Positions 9,246-16,415 of a stretch of DNA of 35,055 bases are shown here, piece by piece. Numbering within the stretch: the first letter of the stretch is position 1; each line of letters begins with the position of its first letter. The DNA comes from Gammaproteobacteria bacterium (GTDB lineage: Bacteria > Pseudomonadota > Gammaproteobacteria > Chromatiales > Chromatiaceae), in contig JAAAOQ010000124.1 of NCBI GenBank assembly GCA_009908845.1, forward strand, positions 1-35,055, written 5' to 3'. The notes below the pieces were generated by a model that ran no database searches, had not been told where the DNA came from, and was given only the letters and a program-made list of their open reading frames with translations. The position numbers and the translations under genes were made by a program.

Positions 9246-10202
9246 TCAAGGGTTGCTGGATGGCTGGCTTCGGGCGGAATCGCCGCTGCCCGTGTCGTCG
9301 GCGTCGATACGCCGACCCGCGCGCGGGACGGCGTCGATGCGCCAGCGGGGGATGGCCTGCTGCCAGAAGACGCTGACGTCTGCCGGCGGCTCCGGCAGGG
9401 GTGCCTGCCCCAAGAAGCGCCAGGCTCGCGCGAGGCCGGCAATGGGATCGCGCGGATCGACCGGCGCCGAGGCGAGGGTCTTCGAGAGCTTGCGGCCCGT
9501 CGCATCGAGTGCGAGGGGGACATGGGCATACCGGGGCTGTTCCAGACCAAGGAGCCGCTGGAGATAGACCTGGCGCGGCGTCGAGCTCAGCAGATCGGCC
9601 CCGCGCACGATCTGGTTGATCTGCTGCGCGGCGTCGTCGACGACCACGGCGAGCTGATAGGCATGAAAGCCATCGGCCCGTCGCAGCACGAAGTCGCCGA
9701 CCTCGGTCGCGAGGCACTGGCGAACCGGACCCTGAATCCGGTCCTCGACCTCGATCGCGATTGGGTCCACCCTGAGACGCTCGCTGCGCGGGTCGCGTCC
9801 CGCTGGCAGCCCGTTGCGGCAGCGGCCGCTGTAGATGGGGCCTTCAGGTCCTGCTGGGCCGGACGCGGCGATCTCGCGCCGGGTGCAGGCGCAGGGGTAG
9901 CAGCGCCCTGCCCGGCGCAGCTGCGCGAGCGCGGCCTCATAGCACTCCGTGCGCTGACTCTGGTACAGCACCGCCCCGTCCCAGTGAAGACCGAACGCGT
10001 CCAGCGTGGACAGGATCTGGCGGTCTGCGCCGGGCACCGCGCGTTGCTGGTCGACGTCCTCGATGCGGACCAGCCATTCGCCGCCGTGCTGGCGTGCGTC
10101 GGCAAAGCTGGCGACCGCAGCCACCAGCGAGCCGAAATGCAGTGGACCGCTAGGGGAAGGGGCGAAACGGCCGCGATAGGCAGCGGGATGCCTGCTACCC
10201 AT
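9246..10202 (-). CDS. gluQRS: Glutamyl-Q tRNA(Asp) synthetase
   Basis: A truncated glutamyl-tRNA synthetase paralogue that attaches glutamate to the queuosine base of tRNA(Asp). The protein has 318 residues and lacks the anticodon-binding half of GluRS. It carries the class I HIGH-like motif GPLHFGSL near residue 18 and a KMSKS-like GRKLSKT near residue 234. The cysteine cluster CYPCACTRREI and a downstream YSGRC form the expected zinc site. DksA is encoded upstream on the same strand, the order known from E. coli (dksA-gluQ), but here 515 bp separate them. No Shine-Dalgarno sequence precedes the ATG at 10202, so the exact start is less certain than the identity. Confidence 0.93.
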   Translation of the reverse strand: MGSRHPAAYRGRFAPSPSGPLHFGSLVAAVASFADARQHGGEWLVRIEDVDQQRAVPGADRQILSTLDAFGLHWDGAVLYQSQRTECYEAALAQLRRAGRCYPCACTRREIAASGPAGPEGPIYSGRCRNGLPAGRDPRSERLRVDPIAIEVEDRIQGPVRQCLATEVGDFVLRRADGFHAYQLAVVVDDAAQQINQIVRGADLLSSTPRQVYLQRLLGLEQPRYAHVPLALDATGRKLSKTLASAPVDPRDPIAGLARAWRFLGQAPLPEPPADVSVFWQQAIPRWRIDAVPRAGRRIDADDTGSGDSARSQPSSNP

Positions 10203-10717
10203 TGAGGATCGAACTGGCTCGTATCGGCGTTTGGTCCGACATCTGGCTCGGCGACCGGCACGACGTCTGGATCGGCGACTGACTCAGCGTTTGATCCGAC
10301 GTCCAGAACGGTGTCTGACTTGGCGACCAGCCCGACGGCGTCGTCCAACCGCTGCCTCCGGAGCTGCAGCGACCGGTGGCCCCGAGAGCGGGAGCCCGTT
10401 TCCGCATAGCCGCGGACTCTGCACCGCCGTCCGCGCCGCCTCTGGCGCTGAACAGGCGGGCAGGGGGCAGAAGACGCTCCGGGCGGCGCCACCGGCTACG
10501 ACCAGGACGCGGACGGTGCGACCAGGGCGTTACACCCAAAGCACGTCAATGTTCGGCACGGCAGAGCGGAGGGTCGGGTGACGGCGAGCGGGGGTGTCGA
10601 CGGCATGGATGCCGTCGTCAAGCCTCCACGGATGGATTCACGGCGTCCCCCGAGCGCCGTTACGCGACCCGGAGCGGTCGAGTAAAGCCGAAAACCGATT
10701 TGAGACGGGTATAACGC
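10203..10717. repeat. dksA-gluQRS spacer with degenerate repeats and a hairpin element
   Basis: This 515-bp spacer holds no convincing gene. At about 10208-10335 it has four degenerate units of roughly 24-36 bp, each starting near CTGG[C/A]TCGG or similar and ending near CCGACGT. At 10598-10617 there is a perfect 9-bp stem with a 2-nt loop, CGACGGCAT-GG-ATGCCGTCG, followed by CTCCACGGATGGATTCACGG. From memory, similar GGATGGATTCACGGCGTC-type phrases recur between genes in related gammaproteobacteria, so this may be a REP-like repeat; I cannot confirm it here. The hairpin could act as a dksA terminator or processing site, but no T-run follows on the minus strand. Confidence 0.5.
10598..10617. 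repeat. Perfect hairpin (REP-like or RNA stem)
   Basis: CGACGGCAT and ATGCCGTCG are exact reverse complements around a GG loop. It lies about 100 bp past the dksA stop, on the dksA-gluQRS side. Without a T-tract it is a poor intrinsic terminator, so a repeat element or RNA-stability stem is more likely. Confidence 0.55.
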
Positions 10718-11155
10718 TCAGCCGCGCTGCTTCTCGCGGATCTCGTCGAGCGTCTTGCAGTCGATGCACAGCGTGGCCGTCGGCCGCGCCTCGAGTCGGC
10801 GGACCCCGATCTCGACACCGCAGGCCTCGCAGTATCCGTACTCGTCATTGTCGAGGCGCTCCAAGGCCTCGTCGATCTTACGGATCAGCTTCCGCTCGCG
10901 ATCCCGGGTCCGTAGCTCGAGGCTGAATTCGGACTCCTGGGTGGCGCGGTCGTTCGGGTCCGGGAAGTTGGTTGCCTCGTCCTGCATGTGATGGACGGTG
11001 CGGTCGACCTCTTCCATCAGCTGCCGCTTCCACTCGAGCAGCAGCGCCCGGAAATGCTCTTCCTGGTCCGCGTTCATGTACTCCTCATCCTTGTCGACGA
11101 CATAGGGCTCAAAACCGAGCGCCCTTGCGCCTTCTTTCTTCTCTGTCTCGGCCAT
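10718..11155 (-). CDS. dksA: RNA polymerase-binding transcription factor DksA
   Basis: DksA binds the secondary channel of RNA polymerase and, with ppGpp, adjusts rRNA, ribosomal protein and amino-acid gene transcription. The 145-residue protein has the coiled-coil tip DPNDRATQESEFSLELR, whose two Asp residues match D71 and D74 of E. coli DksA. It also has a four-Cys zinc finger CEACGVEIGVRR...LCIDCK. I place the start at the ATG at 11155 (MAETEKKEG), with GGGAG upstream. The ORF track extends this frame to 12298, but that extension is antisense to the HAD gene and has no DksA similarity. It lies upstream of gluQRS and diverges from the CbbY-like gene. Confidence 0.96.
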   Translation of the reverse strand: MAETEKKEGARALGFEPYVVDKDEEYMNADQEEHFRALLLEWKRQLMEEVDRTVHHMQDEATNFPDPNDRATQESEFSLELRTRDRERKLIRKIDEALERLDNDEYGYCEACGVEIGVRRLEARPTATLCIDCKTLDEIREKQRG

Positions 11156-11288
11156 GATGTGCTCCCGGAGACGATGGGGTTGGTCAATACCGGCCATCGA
11201 CGCTGACGTTGGTCCGGTCGTGTTTCGGTTGGCTCGAGTGATGGCCAGCGACCAGACTGGCAACCAGGCTCGAACCGAGAAGCCGCTC

Positions 11289-11317
11289 CTTCTAGCAGAT
11301 CGTTCTGAATGGGACAA
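11289..11317 (-). promoter_or_regulatory. Candidate dksA promoter (sigma-70 type)
   Basis: On the minus strand, TTGTCC (11312-11317), a 17-nt spacer and TAGAAG (11289-11294) resemble a -35/-10 pair. The -10 is preceded by TGC, an extended -10 feature. It lies about 135 nt upstream of the dksA start. It is found by eye only. Confidence 0.4.
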
Positions 11318-11419
11318 GCGCGATGAGCGCCGAATTTCCACGTTTGATGCGGCCGGCGCCGACGCTTGTGCTACTCTCGCGCGCCGTTGTTGAGCTTCCG
11401 AGAAATCACAGGAATCGCT

Positions 11420-12208
11420 ATGCATACGGCTCTTGAAGCCTTGATCTTCGATGTCGATGGCACGTTGGCCGATACCGAGCGAGATGGCCATCGGCCCGCC
11501 TTCAATGCCGCGTTTGCGGAGGCCGGCCTCGACTGGCAGTGGTCGGTCGAGCTGTACGGTGAACTGCTGGCCGTGACCGGCGGCAAGGAGCGGATGCGCC
11601 ATTATCTGGCCCAGTACCGTCCTGGCTTCGAGCCCGATGGGCGGGCCTTCTCGAACCTGGACGCGCTGATCGCCCACCTGCACCGGCGCAAGACCGAGCA
11701 CTACGTCAGCATGCTGCGCGAGGGCGGCATCCCGCTGCGCTCCGGCGTGCTGCGTCTGCTGCGCGAGGCGCGGGAGGCGGGTGTGCGGCTGGCGATCGCG
11801 ACCACCACCACGCCGGATAACGTGACGGCGCTGCTGGAGTCGGCGCCGGAGCCCGGGCTGTCCGACTGGTTCGAGGTGATCGCGGCCGGCGACGTCGTAG
11901 CGGAGAAGAAACCGGCGCCGGATATCTTCGAACTGGCGCTCGCTCAGCTGAACCTGCCGGCCGCGGCCTGTGTCGCGATCGAGGATTCCGAGAACGGGGT
12001 CCGCTCCGCCCTCGGCGCCGGGCTCGAGGCGTTGCTGGTGACGACCAGCTCCTATACCGAGCAGCAGGATTTCGCCGGTGCGACCCTGGTGGTAGACCAG
12101 CTCGGCGAGCCTGGCGATCTGGCGACCGCCTCCGTCGGGGACCTGGGCGGGGCCGAGTATATCGATCTCGCGGTGCTGCGCCGGCTGCGGGAACAGGTCT
12201 TCGGTTGA
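11420..12208 (+). CDS. HAD-superfamily phosphatase, CbbY/beta-phosphoglucomutase-like
   Basis: A 262-residue cytoplasmic HAD hydrolase with all four motifs. Motif I is FDVDGTLADTE (nucleophile and acid/base Asp both present), motif II ATTTTPDN, motif III the Lys in EKKPAPDIF, and motif IV AIEDSENGVRSALGAG. A helical cap lies between motifs I and II (GLDWQWSVELYGEL). The sequence resembles CbbY, a xylulose-1,5-bisphosphate phosphatase of autotrophs, but related enzymes act on many sugar phosphates, so the substrate is open. The ATG at 11420 is preceded by AGGA; the ORF track start at 11366 is too long. Upstream, TGCTACTCT (11369-11377) could be an extended -10. It diverges from dksA and converges on a second HAD gene. 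Confidence 0.85.
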   Translation: MHTALEALIFDVDGTLADTERDGHRPAFNAAFAEAGLDWQWSVELYGELLAVTGGKERMRHYLAQYRPGFEPDGRAFSNLDALIAHLHRRKTEHYVSMLREGGIPLRSGVLRLLREAREAGVRLAIATTTTPDNVTALLESAPEPGLSDWFEVIAAGDVVAEKKPAPDIFELALAQLNLPAAACVAIEDSENGVRSALGAGLEALLVTTSSYTEQQDFAGATLVVDQLGEPGDLATASVGDLGGAEYIDLAVLRRLREQVFG

Positions 12209-12357
12209 GCTGAGGGGTGCCGTCAAGTCAGACCGATGGTTACACCAGTGCGGCCGGCTTGTGTCGCATGTTAGCGCGCCGCATCGGCGCCTGCCCATCG
12301 GCTCTGCCCGGTTGCTTTGCGGACGATATGGATAGCTTGCGGCAGGGCAGCAGGCCG
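12209..12357. other. Convergent intergenic region between the two HAD genes
   Basis: 149 bp between converging genes. A short GCGCC/GGCGC stem is present, but no clear bidirectional terminator with T-runs was found, and no ORF is supported. Confidence 0.35.
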
Positions 12358-13239
12358 TCAGAGTAGGCCCGGGATCTGGGCCAGCTCGGTGATGATCCGA
12401 TCGGGTCGGACCGTATCGAGCCGGTGATCCTGGTCGCGCAGCCGCAGCGAGCGCGCATCACCGGCGAACAGCGCCGTGCGCAGGCCGAGCTGGCCCGCCG
12501 GCCAGATGTCGTTGCGCCGGTCATTACCGACGTAGAGGGTCTGCTCTGGGCTGATGCCGTGCTTTCGTTGCAGGCCCTCGAGCGCCGGACGGAAGATCAC
12601 CGGCGAGGGCTTGGCAATGCCGAGCCGATAGGACCAGGCGCTGCACTCGGGCTCGAGCCCGAGACCCGCCGGTGGCCGGCCGAGGAAGGCCTCGAGGATC
12701 AGCGGCGTATAGAACTGGGCATTGGAGACGATGCCGAGGACCAGACCTGCGGCGCGCAGTTCGGCGAGGGTCTCGGCGAGGCCAGGCATCGGCCAGACGA
12801 CGTTGCTGCGGCACTCGTGCTCGAGCGCGACGCGGCCAAGCTGCTCCGGTGTCGGCTTCAGATCGAGCGTGCCCAGGATCTGCTCCCAGACGGCCAGGAT
12901 ATCGACCTCGGGATAGTCGATCCCGCGGGCTCGCGCCCGCTCATGCTCGGCTTCGATCGCGGCGCGGACGACGACGTCGCTGTCGAGGCTGGCTACGCCC
13001 GCTGACGGTGCATCGAGGCCGGCGCTGGCGAGCAGCTGGCCGAGCTCGAGTCCGTCGGCGGCATCACCGGCAAGACCGATATCGCCGCTCGCCGAGATCA
13101 GCAGCGTGCCGTAGACGTCGAACAGAACCGCCTTGATCCCGTCGATCGGGTCGAGCTCGGGCGCAAGCGCGGTCGGCTCCGGCGCTAGCGGCGTCTCGTA
13201 GAGGGTGCGGATGCGTTCGATCAGTGTCTCGTCGCTCAT
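12358..13239 (-). CDS. HAD-superfamily hydrolase with a D-x-Y motif I
   Basis: A 293-residue HAD protein. Motif I reads FDVYGTLL: the nucleophilic Asp is present, but the second Asp used as acid/base by most HAD phosphatases is Tyr, as in 2-haloacid dehalogenases (FDAYGTL). Motif II is IVSNAQ, motif III the Lys in GIAKPSP, and motif IV YVGNDRRNDIWPAGQLG. The first 36 residues precede the HAD core, and a cap of about 100 residues follows the distinctive ISASGDIG. A strong GAGGAG precedes the ATG at 13239. It lies 62 bp downstream of the glycosyltransferase on the same strand, suggesting a joint role. It may be a phosphatase with altered chemistry or another hydrolase; the substrate is unknown. 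Confidence 0.8.
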   Translation of the reverse strand: MSDETLIERIRTLYETPLAPEPTALAPELDPIDGIKAVLFDVYGTLLISASGDIGLAGDAADGLELGQLLASAGLDAPSAGVASLDSDVVVRAAIEAEHERARARGIDYPEVDILAVWEQILGTLDLKPTPEQLGRVALEHECRSNVVWPMPGLAETLAELRAAGLVLGIVSNAQFYTPLILEAFLGRPPAGLGLEPECSAWSYRLGIAKPSPVIFRPALEGLQRKHGISPEQTLYVGNDRRNDIWPAGQLGLRTALFAGDARSLRLRDQDHRLDTVRPDRIITELAQIPGLL

Positions 13240-13301
13240 GCTGGACTCCTCAACGAATGACTGGTGAGGGCGAGTCGATATCGGCTTTGACAGCGATCGC
13301 T

Positions 13302-14786
13302 TCAGGTTCGCAGTAGCCAGAGCCGTTCGGGCGCCTGGAACTGGGTGATGAGCGCCTCACCATCGGCCTGATCACCGATCGCCGTGCTCGGTGCCGCGAG
13401 CAGGGATTGGTAGATCGCCTCGAGCCGATGCCGATACCCCTCAAGCAGGTAGTGGTGCTCGACCAGCGCACGATTGCGCGCGATCACGTCGGGATCGTCT
13501 GCAAGTGGCGGGCTGGTCGCATCGAGCGCAGAGGGCGCGCTTGGGTCGGCCCGGACCCGTCGCAGTACCTGTGCCTGGGCCTCCTCGTCGAGCCGGCCGA
13601 GGTCGATCCGGCCGGCGCCGTCGGTCGCCGCGCCCCATGCACGGTCGAGGTCGTCCCGGTCGCGGGGGCGTCGATAGGCATCGGCGGTGATCGCAAGTGC
13701 CTGGTCCAAGCGTCGGCGCAGCGCCTCGGCATCGAGCCAGTCCAGCGGGACCGGAAGGCGCCGGTAGAGCCCGCTGAGGTCGATCCCGTCGGCGGTGAAA
13801 TCGCTCGTGATCTCCGGTAGTTCGCGGCCTGCGAGTGGCCGATCGATCAGCCAGGGCTCGAGGAAAGCGAGACCAAACCCCTCGCCGACGCTCGTGGTGA
13901 TCAGCGCATGGCTGGACGCCAGAAGCGCGCCGAAATCGGCGGTGCGGGCGCCGAGCTCGAAGTCGACCGGCAGCGCCAGCTCCTCTGCCAACGCGACCCA
14001 ACGTTGGTAGGGCGGCTGCTCGAGCGGGTTCTGCGGCGCCTGCGTGGCCCCGAAACGGTCCTCGGTGCCGGCCACCGCGGCCCAGAACAACAGCTCGCCG
14101 AGATTCTTGCGTCGAATGGCGCGCGTCGGATAGAGCCAAAGGCGCGACCTCGCCGGGAGCGCTGGGGAGCCCTTTGGTGAGTCCGTTGGGGAGCCGCTCG
14201 CGGCCGGGCTGGCGAGCGCGACCGCGTTCGGAAGTTCGTGCAGCTGCTGGGCTGGAATGCCTGCCGCGCCAAGGAAACCCAGATCACGTGCATTCAGGGT
14301 CGCATAGTGGATCTGCGGCGCGAGCGGGTACAGACGGGCCGAGAGTGCTGCACTATCTTGGGCGCTGAGGGTCTCCAGCATGCGCCGGTACAGGGCAGGC
14401 CGGCCGTCCTCGGCGAAATCATGCGGCTGCAGCAACAAGCGCTGGCCCGACTCGGCGAGCTGGAAGAGTGCGCCGGGCAACGCCAGATTCTTGCCCAGGC
14501 AATGGTTGTGGACATGCCAGAGGTCCGGTGTGGCGCCGAGCGCTTCGGCGGCTGCCTGCGTCATCTTATCCCGCAGTGCGCTCGGTCCCAGCGGTTCGCG
14601 TCGCTCCTCGTAGCCCAGGGCCGGTACCAGTTTGACCCTGGCCGGGAACCCCTGCGGCTGCTGCGGAAGCTCGCCGCTGAGCACGACGACCTCGTGGCCG
14701 CCGAGCGCGAGTGCTCGGCAGGCATGCTCGATGACACGGGTGACGCCCCCGGTCTGGAGATGGAAATGGACAATTGCGATACGCAT
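13302..14786 (-). CDS. GT-B fold glycosyltransferase (family 4-like)
   Basis: A 494-residue glycosyltransferase. The N-terminal Rossmann-like domain begins MRIAIVHFHLQTGGVTRVIE, with the glycine-rich GGVTR loop typical of GT4 enzymes and a DLWHVHNH segment. The C-terminal donor-binding domain holds the E-x7-E motif as GEGFGLAFLEPW near residues 295-306. Between the domains is a Ser/Pro/Gly-rich linker (SGSPTDSPKGSPALP). The donor and acceptor are unknown. It is the first gene of a two-gene operon with the D-x-Y HAD protein and is divergent from the GT4/GH13_18 operon. The pattern fits synthesis of a glycoside or oligosaccharide, but that is inference. The Shine-Dalgarno signal at 14786 is weak. 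Confidence 0.85.
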   Translation of the reverse strand: MRIAIVHFHLQTGGVTRVIEHACRALALGGHEVVVLSGELPQQPQGFPARVKLVPALGYEERREPLGPSALRDKMTQAAAEALGATPDLWHVHNHCLGKNLALPGALFQLAESGQRLLLQPHDFAEDGRPALYRRMLETLSAQDSAALSARLYPLAPQIHYATLNARDLGFLGAAGIPAQQLHELPNAVALASPAASGSPTDSPKGSPALPARSRLWLYPTRAIRRKNLGELLFWAAVAGTEDRFGATQAPQNPLEQPPYQRWVALAEELALPVDFELGARTADFGALLASSHALITTSVGEGFGLAFLEPWLIDRPLAGRELPEITSDFTADGIDLSGLYRRLPVPLDWLDAEALRRRLDQALAITADAYRRPRDRDDLDRAWGAATDGAGRIDLGRLDEEAQAQVLRRVRADPSAPSALDATSPPLADDPDVIARNRALVEHHYLLEGYRHRLEAIYQSLLAAPSTAIGDQADGEALITQFQAPERLWLLRT

Positions 14787-15143
14787 GCTGTGGGATCATA
14801 GCCCGGATAGCGCCGCTTTTTGGTGACGATTGTGAGCGCAGCAGTGCCGACAATCTGGCCTACGCGGCCGCTGGCGCTCGACTTCGAGCCATGCGGCACG
14901 GGTTATGCTCGACTCGGTCTCGCTCACCAGCAGACCTGGGCGAATCGCGTTGCGCCGCGGCATCTCGAGCTCATCGGCTGCCTGCACCGGGCATCGCTGG
15001 CGCCCTGCTGATGCTGGAAGGTTGCTAACCGCGTCGAGCTTGGGATGTGTGGCTCGGACGAACAAGGGTCTCAGAGATGGCGCTTTGGCAGGGCCTCGCC
15101 CGCGCTGCAACAGGTTCAATCGCAAGAAGCTCCAACAGGGCGC
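14787..15143. other. Divergent intergenic region between the two glycosyltransferase operons
   Basis: 357 bp that should hold promoters for both directions. Possible -10 elements are TATGAT on the minus strand (plus coordinates 14798-14803, very close to the start codon) and TATGCT on the plus strand around 14904. Neither has a good -35 at standard spacing. The plus-strand frame runs open upstream of 15144, but I see no family similarity there. Confidence 0.35.
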
Positions 15144-16412
15144 ATGAAGCAACCGGAAAACATAGGTTTTGTCTCGACCCGCTTCGCCGGCACCGATGGC
15201 GTCTCGTTGGAGGCGGCGAAATGGGCCGAGGTGCTCTGGCAAAGCGGTCACGTCAGCTTCTGGTATGGCGGGGTGCTCGATCGTGATCCGGGCGTCAGCC
15301 TCTGTATCCCGGAGGCGTTCTTCGATCACTCCGAGAATCAGTGGATCAACTCGCAGCTCTGGGGCTGCACGCGCCGCAGCCCCGAGGTCAGCCGCCGGAT
15401 CAGAGAGCTGGCGAGCTACCTGAAGTCGACCCTCTACCGCTTCCGCGAGCGCTTCGACCTCGATGTGCTGATCATCGAGAACGCGCTGACGATCCCGATG
15501 CACGTGCCGCTTGGGGTCGCGATCACCGAGTTCCTGCTCGAGACCGAGATGCCGGCGATCGCCCATCATCACGACTTCATGTGGGAACGGCAGCGGTTCC
15601 AGATCTCGGCGGTGGACGACTACCTGGAGATGGCCTTTCCGCCGCGGGTGCCGCACCTCCAGCATGTGGTGATCAATCAGGCCGCGCGCGAGGAGATCGC
15701 CTGGCGCAAGGGTCTGCCGAGCATCCTGGTTCCGAACGTGTTCGATTTTGAGAACCCTCCCGGCCCGCCTGACGCCTACGCCGCCGACGTGCGCGACGCG
15801 CTCGGCCTGGGCGCGCACGACCTGCTGGTGCTGCAGCCGACGCGGATCGTCCCGCGCAAAGGGATCGAGAACGCGATCCATCTGATCCGCCGGCTCAAGC
15901 TGCCGCGCGCCCACCTGGTGATCTCGCACCACAGCGGCGACGAGGGCCACGAATACCAGCGCCAGATCCAGCAGCTCGCCCAGGATGAAGGCGTGTCGCT
16001 GAAGCTGTTCGGAACGCGGATGGCAGACCGCCGCCAGCTCGACCAGCAGGGTCAGAAGATCTACGTCTTGAGCGACCTCTATCCGCACGCCGATCTGGTG
16101 ACCTTCCCGAGCCTCTATGAGGGCTTCGGCAATGCCTTGCTGGAGGCGGTCTACTTCCGGCTGCCGATCGTCATCGGACGTTACAGCGTCTATCAGCGCG
16201 ATATCGAGCCCAAGGGTTTCCGGTTGCCCGTGATCGATGGGGTCATCGACAAGTCCACGGTCGAGCAGACGCGCCAGATCCTGGGCGATCCCGAGTACCG
16301 CGCTGCGCTGGTCGAGCACAATTATCGGACGGCGAGCCGCTTCTATAGCTACCGGGTGCTGCGCGACAGTCTGCGCAGCCTGATCAACAATGTACGCAAT
16401 ATGACGGAGTGA
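15144..16412 (+). CDS. Glycosyltransferase family 4 protein paired with a GH13_18 phosphorylase
   Basis: A 422-residue GT-B glycosyltransferase. The N-terminal domain opens with NIGFVSTRFAGTDGVSLEA, including a GTDGVSLE acceptor-side loop. The C-terminal domain has RIVPRKGIENAI and the E-x7-E motif as YEGFGNALLEA near residues 325-335. The ATG at 15144 has AGGG upstream; the ORF track start at 15045 has no family support. Its stop lies 3 bp before the next ATG, so it is probably translationally coupled to the sugar phosphorylase. Enzymes of this type can make glucosides such as sucrose, glucosylglycerate or mannosylglucosylglycerate intermediates. Which one applies here cannot be decided from motifs alone. 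Confidence 0.85.
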   Translation: MKQPENIGFVSTRFAGTDGVSLEAAKWAEVLWQSGHVSFWYGGVLDRDPGVSLCIPEAFFDHSENQWINSQLWGCTRRSPEVSRRIRELASYLKSTLYRFRERFDLDVLIIENALTIPMHVPLGVAITEFLLETEMPAIAHHHDFMWERQRFQISAVDDYLEMAFPPRVPHLQHVVINQAAREEIAWRKGLPSILVPNVFDFENPPGPPDAYAADVRDALGLGAHDLLVLQPTRIVPRKGIENAIHLIRRLKLPRAHLVISHHSGDEGHEYQRQIQQLAQDEGVSLKLFGTRMADRRQLDQQGQKIYVLSDLYPHADLVTFPSLYEGFGNALLEAVYFRLPIVIGRYSVYQRDIEPKGFRLPVIDGVIDKSTVEQTRQILGDPEYRAALVEHNYRTASRFYSYRVLRDSLRSLINNVRNMTE

Positions 16413-16415
16413 GCC

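Noticed and set aside
9587-10492. Minus-strand ORF with Asp/Ala/Pro-rich repeats (PDVVPVAEPDVGPNAD)
   Set aside because: The repeats mirror the degenerate DNA repeats in the spacer, and the rest overlaps gluQRS in another frame, so coding is not supported.
11156-12298. Upstream extension of the DksA frame to a 526-residue protein
   Set aside because: DksA ends are clear and the extension is antisense to the CbbY-like gene.
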